The position numbers and the translations under genes were made by a program. Shown here in pieces: positions 51,557 through 60,768 of a stretch of 64,000 nucleotides of DNA. The notes beneath the pieces were generated by a model, which saw only the letters and a list, made by a program, of their open reading frames with translations, was not told the origin of the DNA and did no database searches. The stretch spans positions 4,340,001 to 4,404,000 of the forward strand of contig NZ_JAGTUT010000001.1 of NCBI RefSeq assembly GCF_025685605.1, read 5' to 3'. Within the stretch, counting starts at the first letter, position 1. The number at the start of each line of letters is the position of its first letter. The DNA comes from Granulicella arctica. Lineage in GTDB: Bacteria; Acidobacteriota; Terriglobia; Terriglobales; Acidobacteriaceae.

Positions 51557-54500
51557 ATGACTGTAAAGCCATTTACCTCGCTTCTGGACAGACATGTCGC
51601 ACGATCCAAGCGAACACTTTCTCTTTCATCCCGCTGCAACCTGGGAGCCTTTCTTCGCGGGGCCGTTCTCACGGGGACGCTTCTGGCAAATACCTTTGCT
51701 GTTATTCCCGCTTATGCTCAGGCAACAACTGGCGACGTTGTGGGCACAGTAATGGATGCGTCTGGCTTGGTCGTCTCCCATGCGACTGTGGAGCTGACGA
51801 ACCTTGACACCCAGGAGAAGCGCACTGTCGTCACGGACGATTCCGGTCAGTACACCTTTAGCTTGTTAAAACCAAATCGATATTCGATCATGGTCACACG
51901 CGCCGGATTCAAGAAGTCGACCATCGATTCGTTCTCCCTTGCGGCCGGCGACCGCGCTCGCGAAAACTCCAGCCTGCAGGTCGGCTCAGAGGATCAAGTC
52001 GTCGAGGTAGAAGCACACGCGCCGGCGCTTCAGTCTGACAGCTCCGTGGTGTCGACGACCATCACCGATAAAGCGACCCAGGATCTTCCGCTGAATGGTC
52101 GTAACTACATTAACCTCGTCCAGGTCGTGCCCGGTGCAACGGAGGGGCTTAATAATGGCCTCGCCAGCGGCAACCGTCCAGACGATCGCCGCCAGACCTC
52201 CTCGGTTTCCATCAATGGTCAAGCAGATGTGATTAACAACCAACTCATCGATGGCATGGACAACAACGAACGTGTGATTGGGTCGATTGGCGTTCGGCCA
52301 TCGGTTGAATCCATCCAGGAGGTCAGCGTCCAGACGAACACCTTCACGGCAGAGGTAGGTCGGTCTGCAGGCGCGATCATCAACGTCATTACGAAGTCCG
52401 GCACCAACGGCTTTCATGGATCTGCCTATGAGTTTTTCCGGAATACGGTGCTCGATGCGAACCCTTATAAGTTTGGCGCAGCCATCCCACGACCCAAGTG
52501 GAACCAGAATCAGTTTGGCGGAAGTCTCGGGGGCCCTATCCAACGTGATAAGACCTTCTTCTTCGGAGACTATGAGGGCTTCCGTCTAGTCAGGGGACAG
52601 AACCCCACTCAGACTACTGTTCCGACTGCCTTCGAACGAGCAAACCCCGGCAATTTTACAGACAATCCGGCCATCCCGGTTGCCGGACGGAACGTGAGTC
52701 CGGCGCTCTTCGACAAGGTAGGGCAGCAGTACTTTAATCTCTTCCCCTTACCGACGAGCTCTGCGCTCACAAACAACTACACCGTTGCTCCGGGCTATAC
52801 ACAGAACGCCACAACGGTCGATGCCCGTGTCGACCGTCGCCTCGCTAACTCTGACCTGCTGTTTGCGCGCTACACCTACAACGCTGTAAGCACGAATATT
52901 GGCGGTCTCTTTCCAACGGTCACCGCAGGAGGTCTTCCAGTCTCTCCCGGCGGCAACCAGGGAAGCTATCCAGGCGCGGCCTTCAGCAACGCGCACCAGG
53001 CGCAGCTGGATTACATCCACACCTTCACGCCCAACACGCTGCTCGAACTCAAGGCTGGCTATACGCTGCTGCATACCGCGCAAAACCCTATTGGCTTCGG
53101 ACAGGGCGTCAATACCGCCTTCGGTCAACCCAATATCAACATCAGCGACAGGACGCAGGAACTGGCGCCGGTCACCATCAGCCAGGGAGCCAATCTCGGC
53201 TTTCACCCTCCGATCATCTACCTGGAAAATACATGGCAGTATCTCGGAACCCTCAACTGGAATCATGGAAAGCACAACTTCAAATTTGGTGGCGGGATCA
53301 TCCGTCGGCAGGACACTTCCACGCAGACCGATTCGGCTGCCGGCACATGGACCTTCAACACGTTCTCCGATCTGCTGACCGGAACGTTTACGAACGCGTC
53401 GCGCAATGCAATTCTGATCGCACCGCACAATCGCAGCTGGGAGCCGCATGCCTTCGTTCAGGATGACTGGCACGTCGCGTCGAGCCTCACCCTCAATCTT
53501 GGTATTCGCTGGGACTACTACCAGCCCTACACTGAGACTCGCAATCAACTCTCAAATTTCGATACCGACACCGGCACAATCGTCGTCGCAGGAACGTCCG
53601 GCGTCAACAAGTATGGCAACGTCCAGCCGGACTACACAAACATCGCACCCCGCGTAGGGTTCGCTTACAGCGTGATGCCGAAGACGGTGGTTCGCGGAGG
53701 CTTCGGCATGACCTACGCACCCGAGAATCTGACCTCCGGTTCTGCGCTGGTGAACCAGCCCTTCACCGGCTCCTACGGCCCATGCTCCACGGTCTTTGCT
53801 GTGGGTACGTCGACGGGTTGCGATCCAGCCTTTGCCCACTTTGCCGCGGGACTACCGCTGCCTACGCCACGCAGCGCAACGAACCCCTCGGGCTCAGTCA
53901 GCGCAGCGCTCGATCCTCACTTCAAATCAACGTATCTCGAACAATTCAACCTGACCGCCGAGCGTGAGTTCGGTGCCACCGTGATCAGTCTCACCTATGT
54001 CGGCGAACTTGGACGCAGGATGGCCTACTATCTGCCTGATGCCAACACCTTTGCTGCAAATACAGGCGTCGTCGGTGGCTCGGGTCTGCGCCTCTACGCC
54101 GCCACATCGCCGAACGTGACCGCCGTGCCGCTCTTCACCGCGAAGGGAATTGGGTCGTACAACGGGCTGCAGTTCGTCGCCAAACGCCGTCTGACGAAGG
54201 GACTTGACCTGTCCTTCAACTACACCTTTGCGCACGGGCTCGACGACTCCGAGGCCATCAGCAACGATGGCGGCGACGGCTTTGGATCCGTTCCTTCGCA
54301 AGTGTCGACACTCGAGTACGGAAACTCAAACCTCGATGTCACGCACCGCTTTTCGGGAACCTTCAATTACGCTCTGCCATTTGGCAGCAGCCTGACTGGT
54401 TTCAAAGGCATTCTCGCCAAAGGTTGGCAGACCAACGGCCTCGTCTCCTGGAACACGGGCCTGCCGTTCTCTGTGACCAACCTCAACAATGTCGGAGGCA

Positions 54501-54871
54501 CCCGGCCCGGCACGACAAACTCCGATCGCCCCAACCAGATCGCCGGTTTGAAGGTCAGCCATCCCTCCGTAACCCAGTGGTTCAACACGGCTGCATTCCA
54601 TGCGCAGACCGCGGGCACTGTCGGCAACGAACATCGTGACCAGGTGCGCGGACCCGGTCTACAGCGTGTCGATCTCTCCCTCTTCAAGACGTTCCCCATT
54701 ACGGAACGCTTCAACTTCGAGTTCCGGACGGAAGCCTTCAACGTACTCAACACGGCACAGTTTGCCTTTCCGAACGCTCAGCTTGGAAATGCTGCAATCG
54801 GCACCATCACCAGCACGGCAAACTCCTACAACCCGCGTGTGGTGCAGTTCGCCGGCAAACTGCGCTTCTAA
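51557..54871 (+). CDS. Large TonB-dependent (Oar-type) outer-membrane receptor
   Basis: 1104 residues. A signal peptide (GAVLTGTLLANTFAVIPAYA) precedes the regulatory-like domain GDVVGTVMDASGLVVSHATVELTNLDTQEKRTVVTDDSGQYTFSLLKPNRYSIMV. The plug has DLPLNGRNYINLVQVVPGATEG and LIDGMDNNERVIGSIGVRPSVESIQEVSVQTNTFTAEVGRSAGAIINVITKSGTNGFHGSAYEFFRN, the typical Oar-type block. The barrel ends RVVQFAGKLRF. The ATG has AAGGAG 5-6 bases upstream. The gene is followed 74 bases later by an M81 metallopeptidase, so the pair may process and import one peptide-like substrate. Confidence 0.92.
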   Translation: MTVKPFTSLLDRHVARSKRTLSLSSRCNLGAFLRGAVLTGTLLANTFAVIPAYAQATTGDVVGTVMDASGLVVSHATVELTNLDTQEKRTVVTDDSGQYTFSLLKPNRYSIMVTRAGFKKSTIDSFSLAAGDRARENSSLQVGSEDQVVEVEAHAPALQSDSSVVSTTITDKATQDLPLNGRNYINLVQVVPGATEGLNNGLASGNRPDDRRQTSSVSINGQADVINNQLIDGMDNNERVIGSIGVRPSVESIQEVSVQTNTFTAEVGRSAGAIINVITKSGTNGFHGSAYEFFRNTVLDANPYKFGAAIPRPKWNQNQFGGSLGGPIQRDKTFFFGDYEGFRLVRGQNPTQTTVPTAFERANPGNFTDNPAIPVAGRNVSPALFDKVGQQYFNLFPLPTSSALTNNYTVAPGYTQNATTVDARVDRRLANSDLLFARYTYNAVSTNIGGLFPTVTAGGLPVSPGGNQGSYPGAAFSNAHQAQLDYIHTFTPNTLLELKAGYTLLHTAQNPIGFGQGVNTAFGQPNINISDRTQELAPVTISQGANLGFHPPIIYLENTWQYLGTLNWNHGKHNFKFGGGIIRRQDTSTQTDSAAGTWTFNTFSDLLTGTFTNASRNAILIAPHNRSWEPHAFVQDDWHVASSLTLNLGIRWDYYQPYTETRNQLSNFDTDTGTIVVAGTSGVNKYGNVQPDYTNIAPRVGFAYSVMPKTVVRGGFGMTYAPENLTSGSALVNQPFTGSYGPCSTVFAVGTSTGCDPAFAHFAAGLPLPTPRSATNPSGSVSAALDPHFKSTYLEQFNLTAEREFGATVISLTYVGELGRRMAYYLPDANTFAANTGVVGGSGLRLYAATSPNVTAVPLFTAKGIGSYNGLQFVAKRRLTKGLDLSFNYTFAHGLDDSEAISNDGGDGFGSVPSQVSTLEYGNSNLDVTHRFSGTFNYALPFGSSLTGFKGILAKGWQTNGLVSWNTGLPFSVTNLNNVGGTRPGTTNSDRPNQIAGLKVSHPSVTQWFNTAAFHAQTAGTVGNEHRDQVRGPGLQRVDLSLFKTFPITERFNFEFRTEAFNVLNTAQFAFPNAQLGNAAIGTITSTANSYNPRVVQFAGKLRF

Positions 54872-54945
54872 CGAATGCCCAAGGGCAGATCCGTACGCCG
54901 GGTCTGCCCTCTCCTCCTAGGATATACCGCGGAGTCTTACCCATC

Positions 54946-56487
54946 ATGCGTAGACGATCTTTTCTCAGGACTGCATCAGCCGCTGCTCTGCTCGCCCCGG
55001 CATCGCTTCGTAGCTACGCAGTCGGTCTTACAGGAGCGAACACTCCGCGCATTGCCTTCGGCGGCATCGGCATCGAGTGTAGTACCTACAGCCGCATACG
55101 GGCTCGCATGGAAGACTTCACCATCCTCAAAGGTCCGGCGCTGTCCGATTCGAAGCGCTTTGCCTTCATGAAAAACTATCCCGTGCCCTTTATCCCGACA
55201 GTCGTTGCCACAGCTGTACCCGGAGGTCCAGTCGACAAGGCAACCTACGACAGCATCAAGGCCGATTTTCTGGGACAGCTGCGTGCGCTCCTTCCACTCG
55301 ACGGTCTCTTCCTCCCCATGCACGGTGCCATGTTCGTCGACGGCATGCAGGATGCCGAAGGCGACTGGATGGAGGCAGCCCGCAAGGTCGTTGGACCGGA
55401 CTGCCTGATGTCCGCCTCGTACGACCTGCACGGCAACGTCAGTCAGCGTGTTATCGACAATCTCGATATGTTCTCCGCCTTTCGCACCGCGCCGCACATT
55501 GACTATGAAGCGACCATGCAGCGAGCCTGCGCCATGCTCCTTCATTGTCTCGATCAGCACATTCGCCCGACGCTCGTATGGGCTCCCATCCCGGTGCTCA
55601 TGCCGGGTGAACGCAGCAGCACGCAGTGGGAACCCGCCAAGCGACTCTGGGCAGAGGTGCCGAAGCGGAACGAAGAGCCCGGCATCCTCGACGTCTCCCT
55701 GCTCGTCGGCTATGTGTGGGCCGATGAGCCTCGCTCGACCGCTTGCGCCGTAGTTACAGGCACAGCGGTCGTCACGGAGAAGAAGATCGCTATCGATCTG
55801 GCGCAGCAGTATTGGAACGCCCGCAGAGAATTTAAGTTCGGCACGGAGACGGGGACCATCGATGAATGCATTGAGCGCGCCATGAAGGCGAAGGCGCACC
55901 CAGCCATCATCGCCGATTCAGGTGACAACCCGACTGGTGGCGGCAACAGCGACCAGTCGGAAGTCCTCGCCCGTCTACTGCACTTCGGTGCGCAGAATGT
56001 GGTTTTTGCGGGTATTACCGACAAGCCCGCGACCGATGCCTGTTACAGCGCTGGAGTCGGCGCGACGATTCCACTTTCGATCGGTGCGACCCTTGACCCT
56101 CTTGGCAGCAAGCCTGTCCACGCGACTGCTAAGGTTATATTTTTGCTCACAGCACCGACAGAGCGCCAACGCGAGGCGGTCGTGCAGATTGAAGGAGTGA
56201 CGCTTGTCCTCTGCGCTCAGCGAAGGCCTTACCATGACATGGTGGATTTTACCCGCCTGGGTCTTCAGCCCACCTCCTACAAAATCATCGTTGTGAAATC
56301 AGGGTACCTTTCCCCAGAGCTGGCACCAATTGCGAATCCGAGTCTAATGGCTTTGTCAGACGGTGCTATCAATCAGGACATCGTTCATCTGCCGAAGAAT
56401 AAGTTTCGTAAACCTTCATATCCCTTTGTCGAGGATCTCACCTTCAACCCTCAGGTGTTTACCTCTGCGCGTGCGCCTCAAAGCTAG
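54946..56487 (+). CDS. M81-family metallopeptidase (MlrC-like)
   Basis: 513 residues, exported by a Tat-type signal (MRRRSFLRTASAAALLAPASL with the twin-Arg RRSFLR). Zinc-enzyme family features: IAFGGIGIECSTYSRIRARMEDF at the start, LPMHGAMFVDGMQDAEGDW, SYDLHGNVSQR (the DxHxN metal set), HIDYEATMQRAC, LADSGDNPTGGGNSDQSEVLARLL-type (IIADSGDNPTGGGNSDQ). MlrC from Sphingomonas degrades linear microcystin fragments; here the substrate is unknown. It follows the TonB receptor on the same strand, 74 bases downstream. A longer N-terminus than soluble MlrC relatives reflects the signal. Confidence 0.9.
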   Translation: MRRRSFLRTASAAALLAPASLRSYAVGLTGANTPRIAFGGIGIECSTYSRIRARMEDFTILKGPALSDSKRFAFMKNYPVPFIPTVVATAVPGGPVDKATYDSIKADFLGQLRALLPLDGLFLPMHGAMFVDGMQDAEGDWMEAARKVVGPDCLMSASYDLHGNVSQRVIDNLDMFSAFRTAPHIDYEATMQRACAMLLHCLDQHIRPTLVWAPIPVLMPGERSSTQWEPAKRLWAEVPKRNEEPGILDVSLLVGYVWADEPRSTACAVVTGTAVVTEKKIAIDLAQQYWNARREFKFGTETGTIDECIERAMKAKAHPAIIADSGDNPTGGGNSDQSEVLARLLHFGAQNVVFAGITDKPATDACYSAGVGATIPLSIGATLDPLGSKPVHATAKVIFLLTAPTERQREAVVQIEGVTLVLCAQRRPYHDMVDFTRLGLQPTSYKIIVVKSGYLSPELAPIANPSLMALSDGAINQDIVHLPKNKFRKPSYPFVEDLTFNPQVFTSARAPQS

Positions 56488-56832
56488 AAAGACGGGCGAG
56501 TAAGTTCGATCGCTCCGAGCAGGCTTGTGAAGAGGGTCTCTCGTTTTGCCGACCGCCAATTATCTGCGAAAAGGTTGAGTGCTGTTTGCTTCAGTTGGTC
56601 TGGCAAATAGAGTGTTGTGGCTTTTGGATACTAGCCCGATCGCTGTTCTGACGTCAGCGCTTACGCTATTTATCTCCTACATATTTACACTCAATCACTC
56701 TCAAGCAAGATCTATAGCTCCTCACGGTTCTCGTTGGTCCCCTGCGCGCGGTCCGTAAGGAAGTCATCTGGAAATCTGTCCTCGTCGATTGCACTGAAGT
56801 TCACGCCTGCCACCGGGCGACTCGGAAAGGAT

Positions 56833-56975
56833 CAGGTCACCATTTCGGGACCACGACGAATTCCTGCCTCTTTCGCAATCTTGGAAGTCGGAGCGCTTAG
56901 TCCCTGCGTAGCGATGATCCGAGTTGCTGCCAACAGGAGAGCAATCCGTTTCTCGTCAGTTCGCGGTCTTGACAT
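56833..56975 (-). pseudogene. Fragment of a TetR-family regulator gene
   Basis: From ATG 56975 on the minus strand the frame reads MSRPRTDEKRIALLLAATRI, then ATQGLSAPTSKIAKEAGIRRG and EMVT before a stop at 56833. This is the start of the TetR DNA-binding domain (first helices and the turn of the HTH); the usual continuation (TLFTYFKTKDEL type) and the whole ligand domain are missing. It is a separate copy from the intact TetR at 57088-57720. AGGA immediately before the ATG hints at a once-functional start. The rest of 56488-57087 shows no gene. Confidence 0.75.
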
Positions 56976-57087
56976 TCCTAGAGCATGTTGGAAAGCGTCT
57001 GGTCAGTCAACTATTGGTGTCCGGAACCTCCTTGAACTTAGCGCAATTCCGGTCGGAGAACCGTGCCTGCAACCGAGAGGCCGACTC

Positions 57088-57720
57088 TTAGGTACTGATA
57101 CCTTTCTCACCCGTCGCTCCGTAACGGAGACCATCCACCAGAAGCGCGACTATTCTGCGTGCATAAGCGGGCTCTTTGTCGTGGGATACCCTGCACAGGT
57201 TGGCGACAGCATGCAGCAGCTCTTCGGCATCAACACCAGAGCGCACCGCGCCCGCCGCAATCGCAGCATCCAGCAGACCCGTCAATGCAGGAAGTAGGCG
57301 TGTATTGAAAAGACGCGGGAGAGCACTGTAGGCCGGGTCGCCGGAGTGTAGCGCCGCTGCGAGCCCACGTTTGGTGGCAATGAAATCTACAAAGCGCTGC
57401 ATCCAGCGGGCTAACGCGTCACCCGGCTCGTATTGGCTCGACAATTCAAGCGCAGCATCCGCACAGGCATCCACTCTGCTTTGAAATACCGCCTTGATAA
57501 GGTCTGAGCGCTGCGGAAAATGACGGTAGACCGTTCCGAGACCGACACCTGCGCGTTCCGCTATCGTTCGGACTGGAGCGTCGACGCCCGCTTCCTGAAA
57601 CACCTCCTCGGCCGCTATGAGGAGTGAAGTCATTTTGCGCTGTGCGTCAGCACGCAGTGGGCGAGGCGCCTGGGGCTCGGGATTCTTCTCAGTCGCGAGC
57701 GAGATGGTGGTGTTTTTCAT
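57088..57720 (-). CDS. TetR/AcrR-family transcriptional regulator
   Basis: 210 residues. The HTH is complete: LLIAAEEVFQEAGVDAPVRTIAERAGVGLGTVYRHFPQRSDLIKAVFQ (about residues 33-80), and the ligand domain follows with ALARWMQRFVDFIATKRGLAAALHS and LLHAVANLCRVSHD. The SDR gene diverges from it across 117 bases that hold two copies of a GGAAC-N3-GTTCC type palindrome, so it probably represses itself and the SDR. The ligand is unknown; such pairs usually respond to small lipophilic or aldehyde compounds. Confidence 0.92.
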   Translation of the reverse strand: MKNTTISLATEKNPEPQAPRPLRADAQRKMTSLLIAAEEVFQEAGVDAPVRTIAERAGVGLGTVYRHFPQRSDLIKAVFQSRVDACADAALELSSQYEPGDALARWMQRFVDFIATKRGLAAALHSGDPAYSALPRLFNTRLLPALTGLLDAAIAAGAVRSGVDAEELLHAVANLCRVSHDKEPAYARRIVALLVDGLRYGATGEKGIST

Positions 57721-57730
57721 GGAGGGCCAT

Positions 57731-57775
57731 TTGCAATCGGAACTATGTTCCGTTTATTATATGGAACATGGTTCC
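57731..57775 (+). promoter_or_regulatory. Promoter with twin TetR-type operators
   Basis: Two palindromes, GGAACTATGTTCC at 57739-57751 and GGAACATGGTTCC at 57763-57775, have centres 24 bases apart. They flank a promoter: TTGCAA at 57731-57736 and TATTAT at 57755-57760 with an 18-base spacer, reading toward the SDR gene. TetR binding to both sites would cover the spacer and the region just after the -10. The assignment is inference from symmetry and position. Confidence 0.7.
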
Positions 57776-57837
57776 GGCTACACCGAAAGTCTATCAGATG
57801 CAGTCTGGACGAAGCGATCTAGAAATGGAGAAGTACA

Positions 57838-58671
57838 TTGGCAGATAAAGTTTGGTTTATTACGGGTACTTCCAAGGGATTCGGACGTGTTTGGGCAGAA
57901 GCCGCACTAAAGCGTGGTGATAAGGTCGCCGCAACCGCACGTACGTTGGAGAGCGTCACTGATCTGCAAGAGAAGTACGGCGTAAACGTTCTGACGTTAG
58001 AGCTCGACGTGACGAAGCCGGATCAGGTAAAGAGAGCAGTGGCGGATGCACACGCTCACTTCGGAAGACTCGATGTGGTGGTCAACAATGCCGGCTATCC
58101 TTTGCTCGCCGCGATCGAAGAGGCGAGCGCGGAGGATATTCGAGCTCTCTATGAGACCAATGTTATTGGCACGGTTTCCGTGATCCAAGCAGTCTTGCCC
58201 TTGTTGCGAGAGCAAGGGAGCGGCCACATCATTGGTATCTCAAGCACGCTTGGTCATGTGACGATGCCACTGATCGGCTACTACTGTTCGTCGAAGTGGG
58301 CATTCGAAGCGATTCACGAGAGTCTGGCGATGGAGGTAAAGCCTTTCGGAATTACAGTGACAATCGTAGAACCGGGGGCCTATGCCACCGAGTTCGGCGG
58401 TCCATCGTCCGGAAAGACTGCTGCGAAACTCGACATCTATGCAGATATGAAGGAGAAAATATTTGAGGGTTTGAAGACTATGGAACGAGGCAATCCCGCC
58501 GCCACGCCGGACGCTATGTTCAAGTTAGTGGATGCTCAGAACCCGCCGCTCCGCTTGTTTCTTGGCAGCCATAATCTGTCGCAGGTACGTGCAGCCTATG
58601 CTGACCGGCTAGCGACATGGGATGCGTGGCAGTCAGTGGCAGACTCTGCTCAAAGCATCTCGAAGGAATAA
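57838..58671 (+). CDS. SDR-family oxidoreductase, divergent from TetR
   Basis: 277 residues, classical short-chain dehydrogenase: VWFITGTSKGFG at the start, DVVVNNAGYPLLAAIEEAS, the active-site region IGISSTLGHVTMPLIGYYCSSKWAFEAIHESL (Ser, Tyr, Lys) and IVEPGAYATEFGG. The C-terminus PLRLFLGSHNLSQVRAAYADRLATWDAW is shared with TetR-adjacent SDRs of soil bacteria. The start is TTG with GGAG 7 bases upstream. A promoter with two palindromic operators precedes it. A decayed NTF2-like gene lies downstream on the opposite strand. It belongs to the same SDR subgroup as the AraC-linked gene at 47850-48677. Confidence 0.9.
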   Translation: MADKVWFITGTSKGFGRVWAEAALKRGDKVAATARTLESVTDLQEKYGVNVLTLELDVTKPDQVKRAVADAHAHFGRLDVVVNNAGYPLLAAIEEASAEDIRALYETNVIGTVSVIQAVLPLLREQGSGHIIGISSTLGHVTMPLIGYYCSSKWAFEAIHESLAMEVKPFGITVTIVEPGAYATEFGGPSSGKTAAKLDIYADMKEKIFEGLKTMERGNPAATPDAMFKLVDAQNPPLRLFLGSHNLSQVRAAYADRLATWDAWQSVADSAQSISKE

Positions 58672-58809
58672 AGTGGAATGAGCAAACCGACCAGGTGCCG
58701 CAACTTGGTAGGATTCATCCTGATAAACGCACTTCTCGTCAGCCACGGAAACTGACGAGAAGTTGACTTTTCGAGGGTTGACTCATGGCGTCTGAATTTG
58801 GAGGTTGTT

Positions 58810-59166
58810 CTAGTCGGGAGATGGCTGATTGAAATGATCGCAAGACTGACGATCTTGTCATCCATGACACTGAAGTAGCTTGTCAGAATCAGCTCTGCAG
58901 GGAGGCTGGTCCTGTCATATGTGCTGTCGTAGGTACCAATGAGAATCGTGTCACCGTAGTGATCAAGTACCCCTCGTACGTCAATGGTTAGTTGGTCGCC
59001 GATCACCTCCTCTGCACCCAACCTTGGATAGCGTCAATGTCGGCGATGTGCCGACAGTTGTCACTGGTATACGCGTCCTTGGAGAAAGTGGCCATGATCT
59101 CATCGTTGTCATGCGCGTTCATGGCCTTAACGTCTGCGGCGAGGCCGCCTTCATCTCGATTGACAT
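58810..59166 (-). pseudogene. Frameshifted NTF2-like (SnoaL-type) gene
   Basis: A good Shine-Dalgarno (AAGGAGG at about 59175-59181, minus strand) precedes ATG 59166, and MSIEMKAA is read before a frame shift into LAADVKAMNAHDNDEIMATFSKDAYTSDNCRHIADIDAIQGWVQ, then another shift into EEVIGDQLTIDVRGVLDHYGDTILIGTYDSTYDRTSLPAELILTSYFSVMDDKIVSLAII and a third into FNQPSPD with a TAG at 58810-58812. Together these make a complete SnoaL-like small domain protein of about 118 residues, broken by three frame shifts. It is recently decayed since residues are still recognisable throughout. Confidence 0.82.
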
Positions 59167-59378
59167 ATTAGGTTCCTCCTTCCGAGGTATGACCACCATC
59201 GGAGCTGGCGCAAAGGGAGAGTCAAGACACAATCGAGCATTTGACACTCCACTAGGGGGAGACTCGAGGCTCTAGGTATTTTAGAATCACTCGCAAGTGA
59301 GAGATGATGAAGAACCTGATGAAGGTGGGCCATCCAACCTGACAGGCCAGATACACCTTTTGACCAAGACGGTTTGCC

Positions 59379-59657
59379 TTGGACCTCGCGACTTCGCTGG
59401 GATTACTCCTATTTCGGGTCGCCGCGATCTTATTTCTCCTCGCCCTGCTGCTCCGAATTTACTTGAGCCTTTGGCTCGTCTCTAAGGGGCGGTCGGCAAT
59501 ATCGCTCACTATGTACCTGATATTGGCCGCGATCTGTGTGCCGCTTTTCTTCTCAGAGTTCACTGCGCATGGCACGCTCTCCAGAGTCGGTGACGGGCTG
59601 AGCGCCTTGATCGTCGTTTTGTGGCTCGTGGCTGCGTTTACGCTTAGACGGGCTTGA
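59379..59657 (+). CDS. Small membrane protein, uncertain
   Basis: 92 residues with three likely transmembrane helices (LGLLLFRVAAILFLLALLLRIYL, SLTMYLILAAICVPLFFSEF, GLSALIVVLWLVAAFTL). The start is TTG and no clear Shine-Dalgarno is seen. Length, coherent hydrophobic pattern and Arg-ending tail support a real gene, but it lies among decayed sequence and I recognise no family. Confidence 0.45.
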   Translation: MDLATSLGLLLFRVAAILFLLALLLRIYLSLWLVSKGRSAISLTMYLILAAICVPLFFSEFTAHGTLSRVGDGLSALIVVLWLVAAFTLRRA

Positions 59658-59961
59658 TGCTCTACTACTCCGAGCGCGAAGGAATCCGTTCCCACTCAAG
59701 CCTGCTCTAATCGCGGTCTTTGCACCTTGGTTCGTTGGTGCACAACTAAGAGCGGATTTTCCGTTGGACGACTCGGGCAAGCTTGCGCTGGGGTAATGAT
59801 ACTGATGGTCTGAGCAGCGAATTGAACACTTCCTCGAACATCGGGTTTTCGGCAACTACGGTTCTATTTTTCCGCAAACCCGTTTCCAGGAACTACGGTT
59901 TAACATGGTGTCTCACGGTGGAGAGGATAGTGTGAGCGTGATGCAGTGCAACATACGGACC
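59658..59961. other. Intergenic region, no gene seen
   Basis: About 300 bases after the small membrane protein and before the 3' end of the minus-strand TIGR03435 gene. A short plus-strand stretch reads PLKPALIAVFAPWFVGAQLR then stops; it is too short to assign. No repeat or RNA gene was seen. Confidence 0.3.
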
Positions 59962-60768
59962 CTAATCTACTCGCGGGTTCATGGCCTCATCTACTATCAT
60001 CGTCGACACCCTACCCCGCGTCGCCTCAAGCTTCAGGCCTAGTTGTTCTTGAATCGCAGTAAACAGCGGCGGATTCTGTGCGTCGTCCGGAGCCTTCGGC
60101 ACCTCGCCTCCATACTGCGTTTGATCCTGCGCGAACTTCAAATTGAAATCGTACTTCACGGTGAGACCCGTCCGGTTCACCGTAGGCCTGTCCAATGTCG
60201 CCCGCTGCAGCATCGCAACAAAGTCGTCCATCGTGACGCTATGCGCCGGAACCTCGATCCGGTCCGGATACACCACTCCAATAATCTTTGGTGGGTCGTC
60301 CGGAATCGCTGCGACCTTCAACTTTGCGCCGCCCTTTGCCACGCTCAGCGCATAAATTGCCATCTCCTGGTCTTGACGATGAAACTTCAGTCCGAACCTC
60401 TCCAACAGCAGCGCCCGCAGCATCTGCGTTTGTTCCAGCCGCGTCGGCGCAACCTCTCCCGGCGTTATCGCTTCGATGGTAAAGTGTCGTGAGTCCATCC
60501 ACTGTGGTCCGCCCGAAATTGTTCGCGGATTCATGTCATATCCCAGGGCTATCAGGGCTTTCAGCGTAAAGTTTGTCGCTACCCATCGGTGCGTCCCATC
60601 CATCCGGAAAAATCGTCCGGACTTCGCATCCGGATCTACGGGCTTCACCGTCGCCACTTCAAACGCGTCGAACACTTGTGTATTGCTCGGCTCCTGCCCA
60701 GCCGCGGCCAGAGAGCATCCAATCACAACCATCGCGAAGAACCGCCTCATAACCCACCTTAGCGCCAT
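59962..60768 (-). CDS. TIGR03435-family exported protein (separate locus)
   Basis: 268 residues with a signal peptide (RRFFAMVVIGCSLAAAG). Family motifs: FEVATVKPVDPDAKSGRFF, MLRALLLERFGLKFHRQDQEMAIYALSVAKGGAKLK, RPTVNRTGLTVKYDFNLKF, LFTAIQEQLGLKLEATRGRVSTMIVDEAMNPRVD. It lies about 18 kb from the main cluster of paralogues and keeps the D-x-x-x-x-P tail but ends in D instead of N. The start may be ATG 60768 or 60750 (AAGGTG 5 bases upstream of the latter); the frame extends to 60918. Function unknown. Confidence 0.86.
   Translation of the reverse strand: MALRWVMRRFFAMVVIGCSLAAAGQEPSNTQVFDAFEVATVKPVDPDAKSGRFFRMDGTHRWVATNFTLKALIALGYDMNPRTISGGPQWMDSRHFTIEAITPGEVAPTRLEQTQMLRALLLERFGLKFHRQDQEMAIYALSVAKGGAKLKVAAIPDDPPKIIGVVYPDRIEVPAHSVTMDDFVAMLQRATLDRPTVNRTGLTVKYDFNLKFAQDQTQYGGEVPKAPDDAQNPPLFTAIQEQLGLKLEATRGRVSTMIVDEAMNPRVD

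Noticed and set aside
56734-57297. 187-residue plus-strand frame near the TetR gene
   Set aside because: Antisense to both the TetR fragment and the intact TetR 3' end; no sense as protein.
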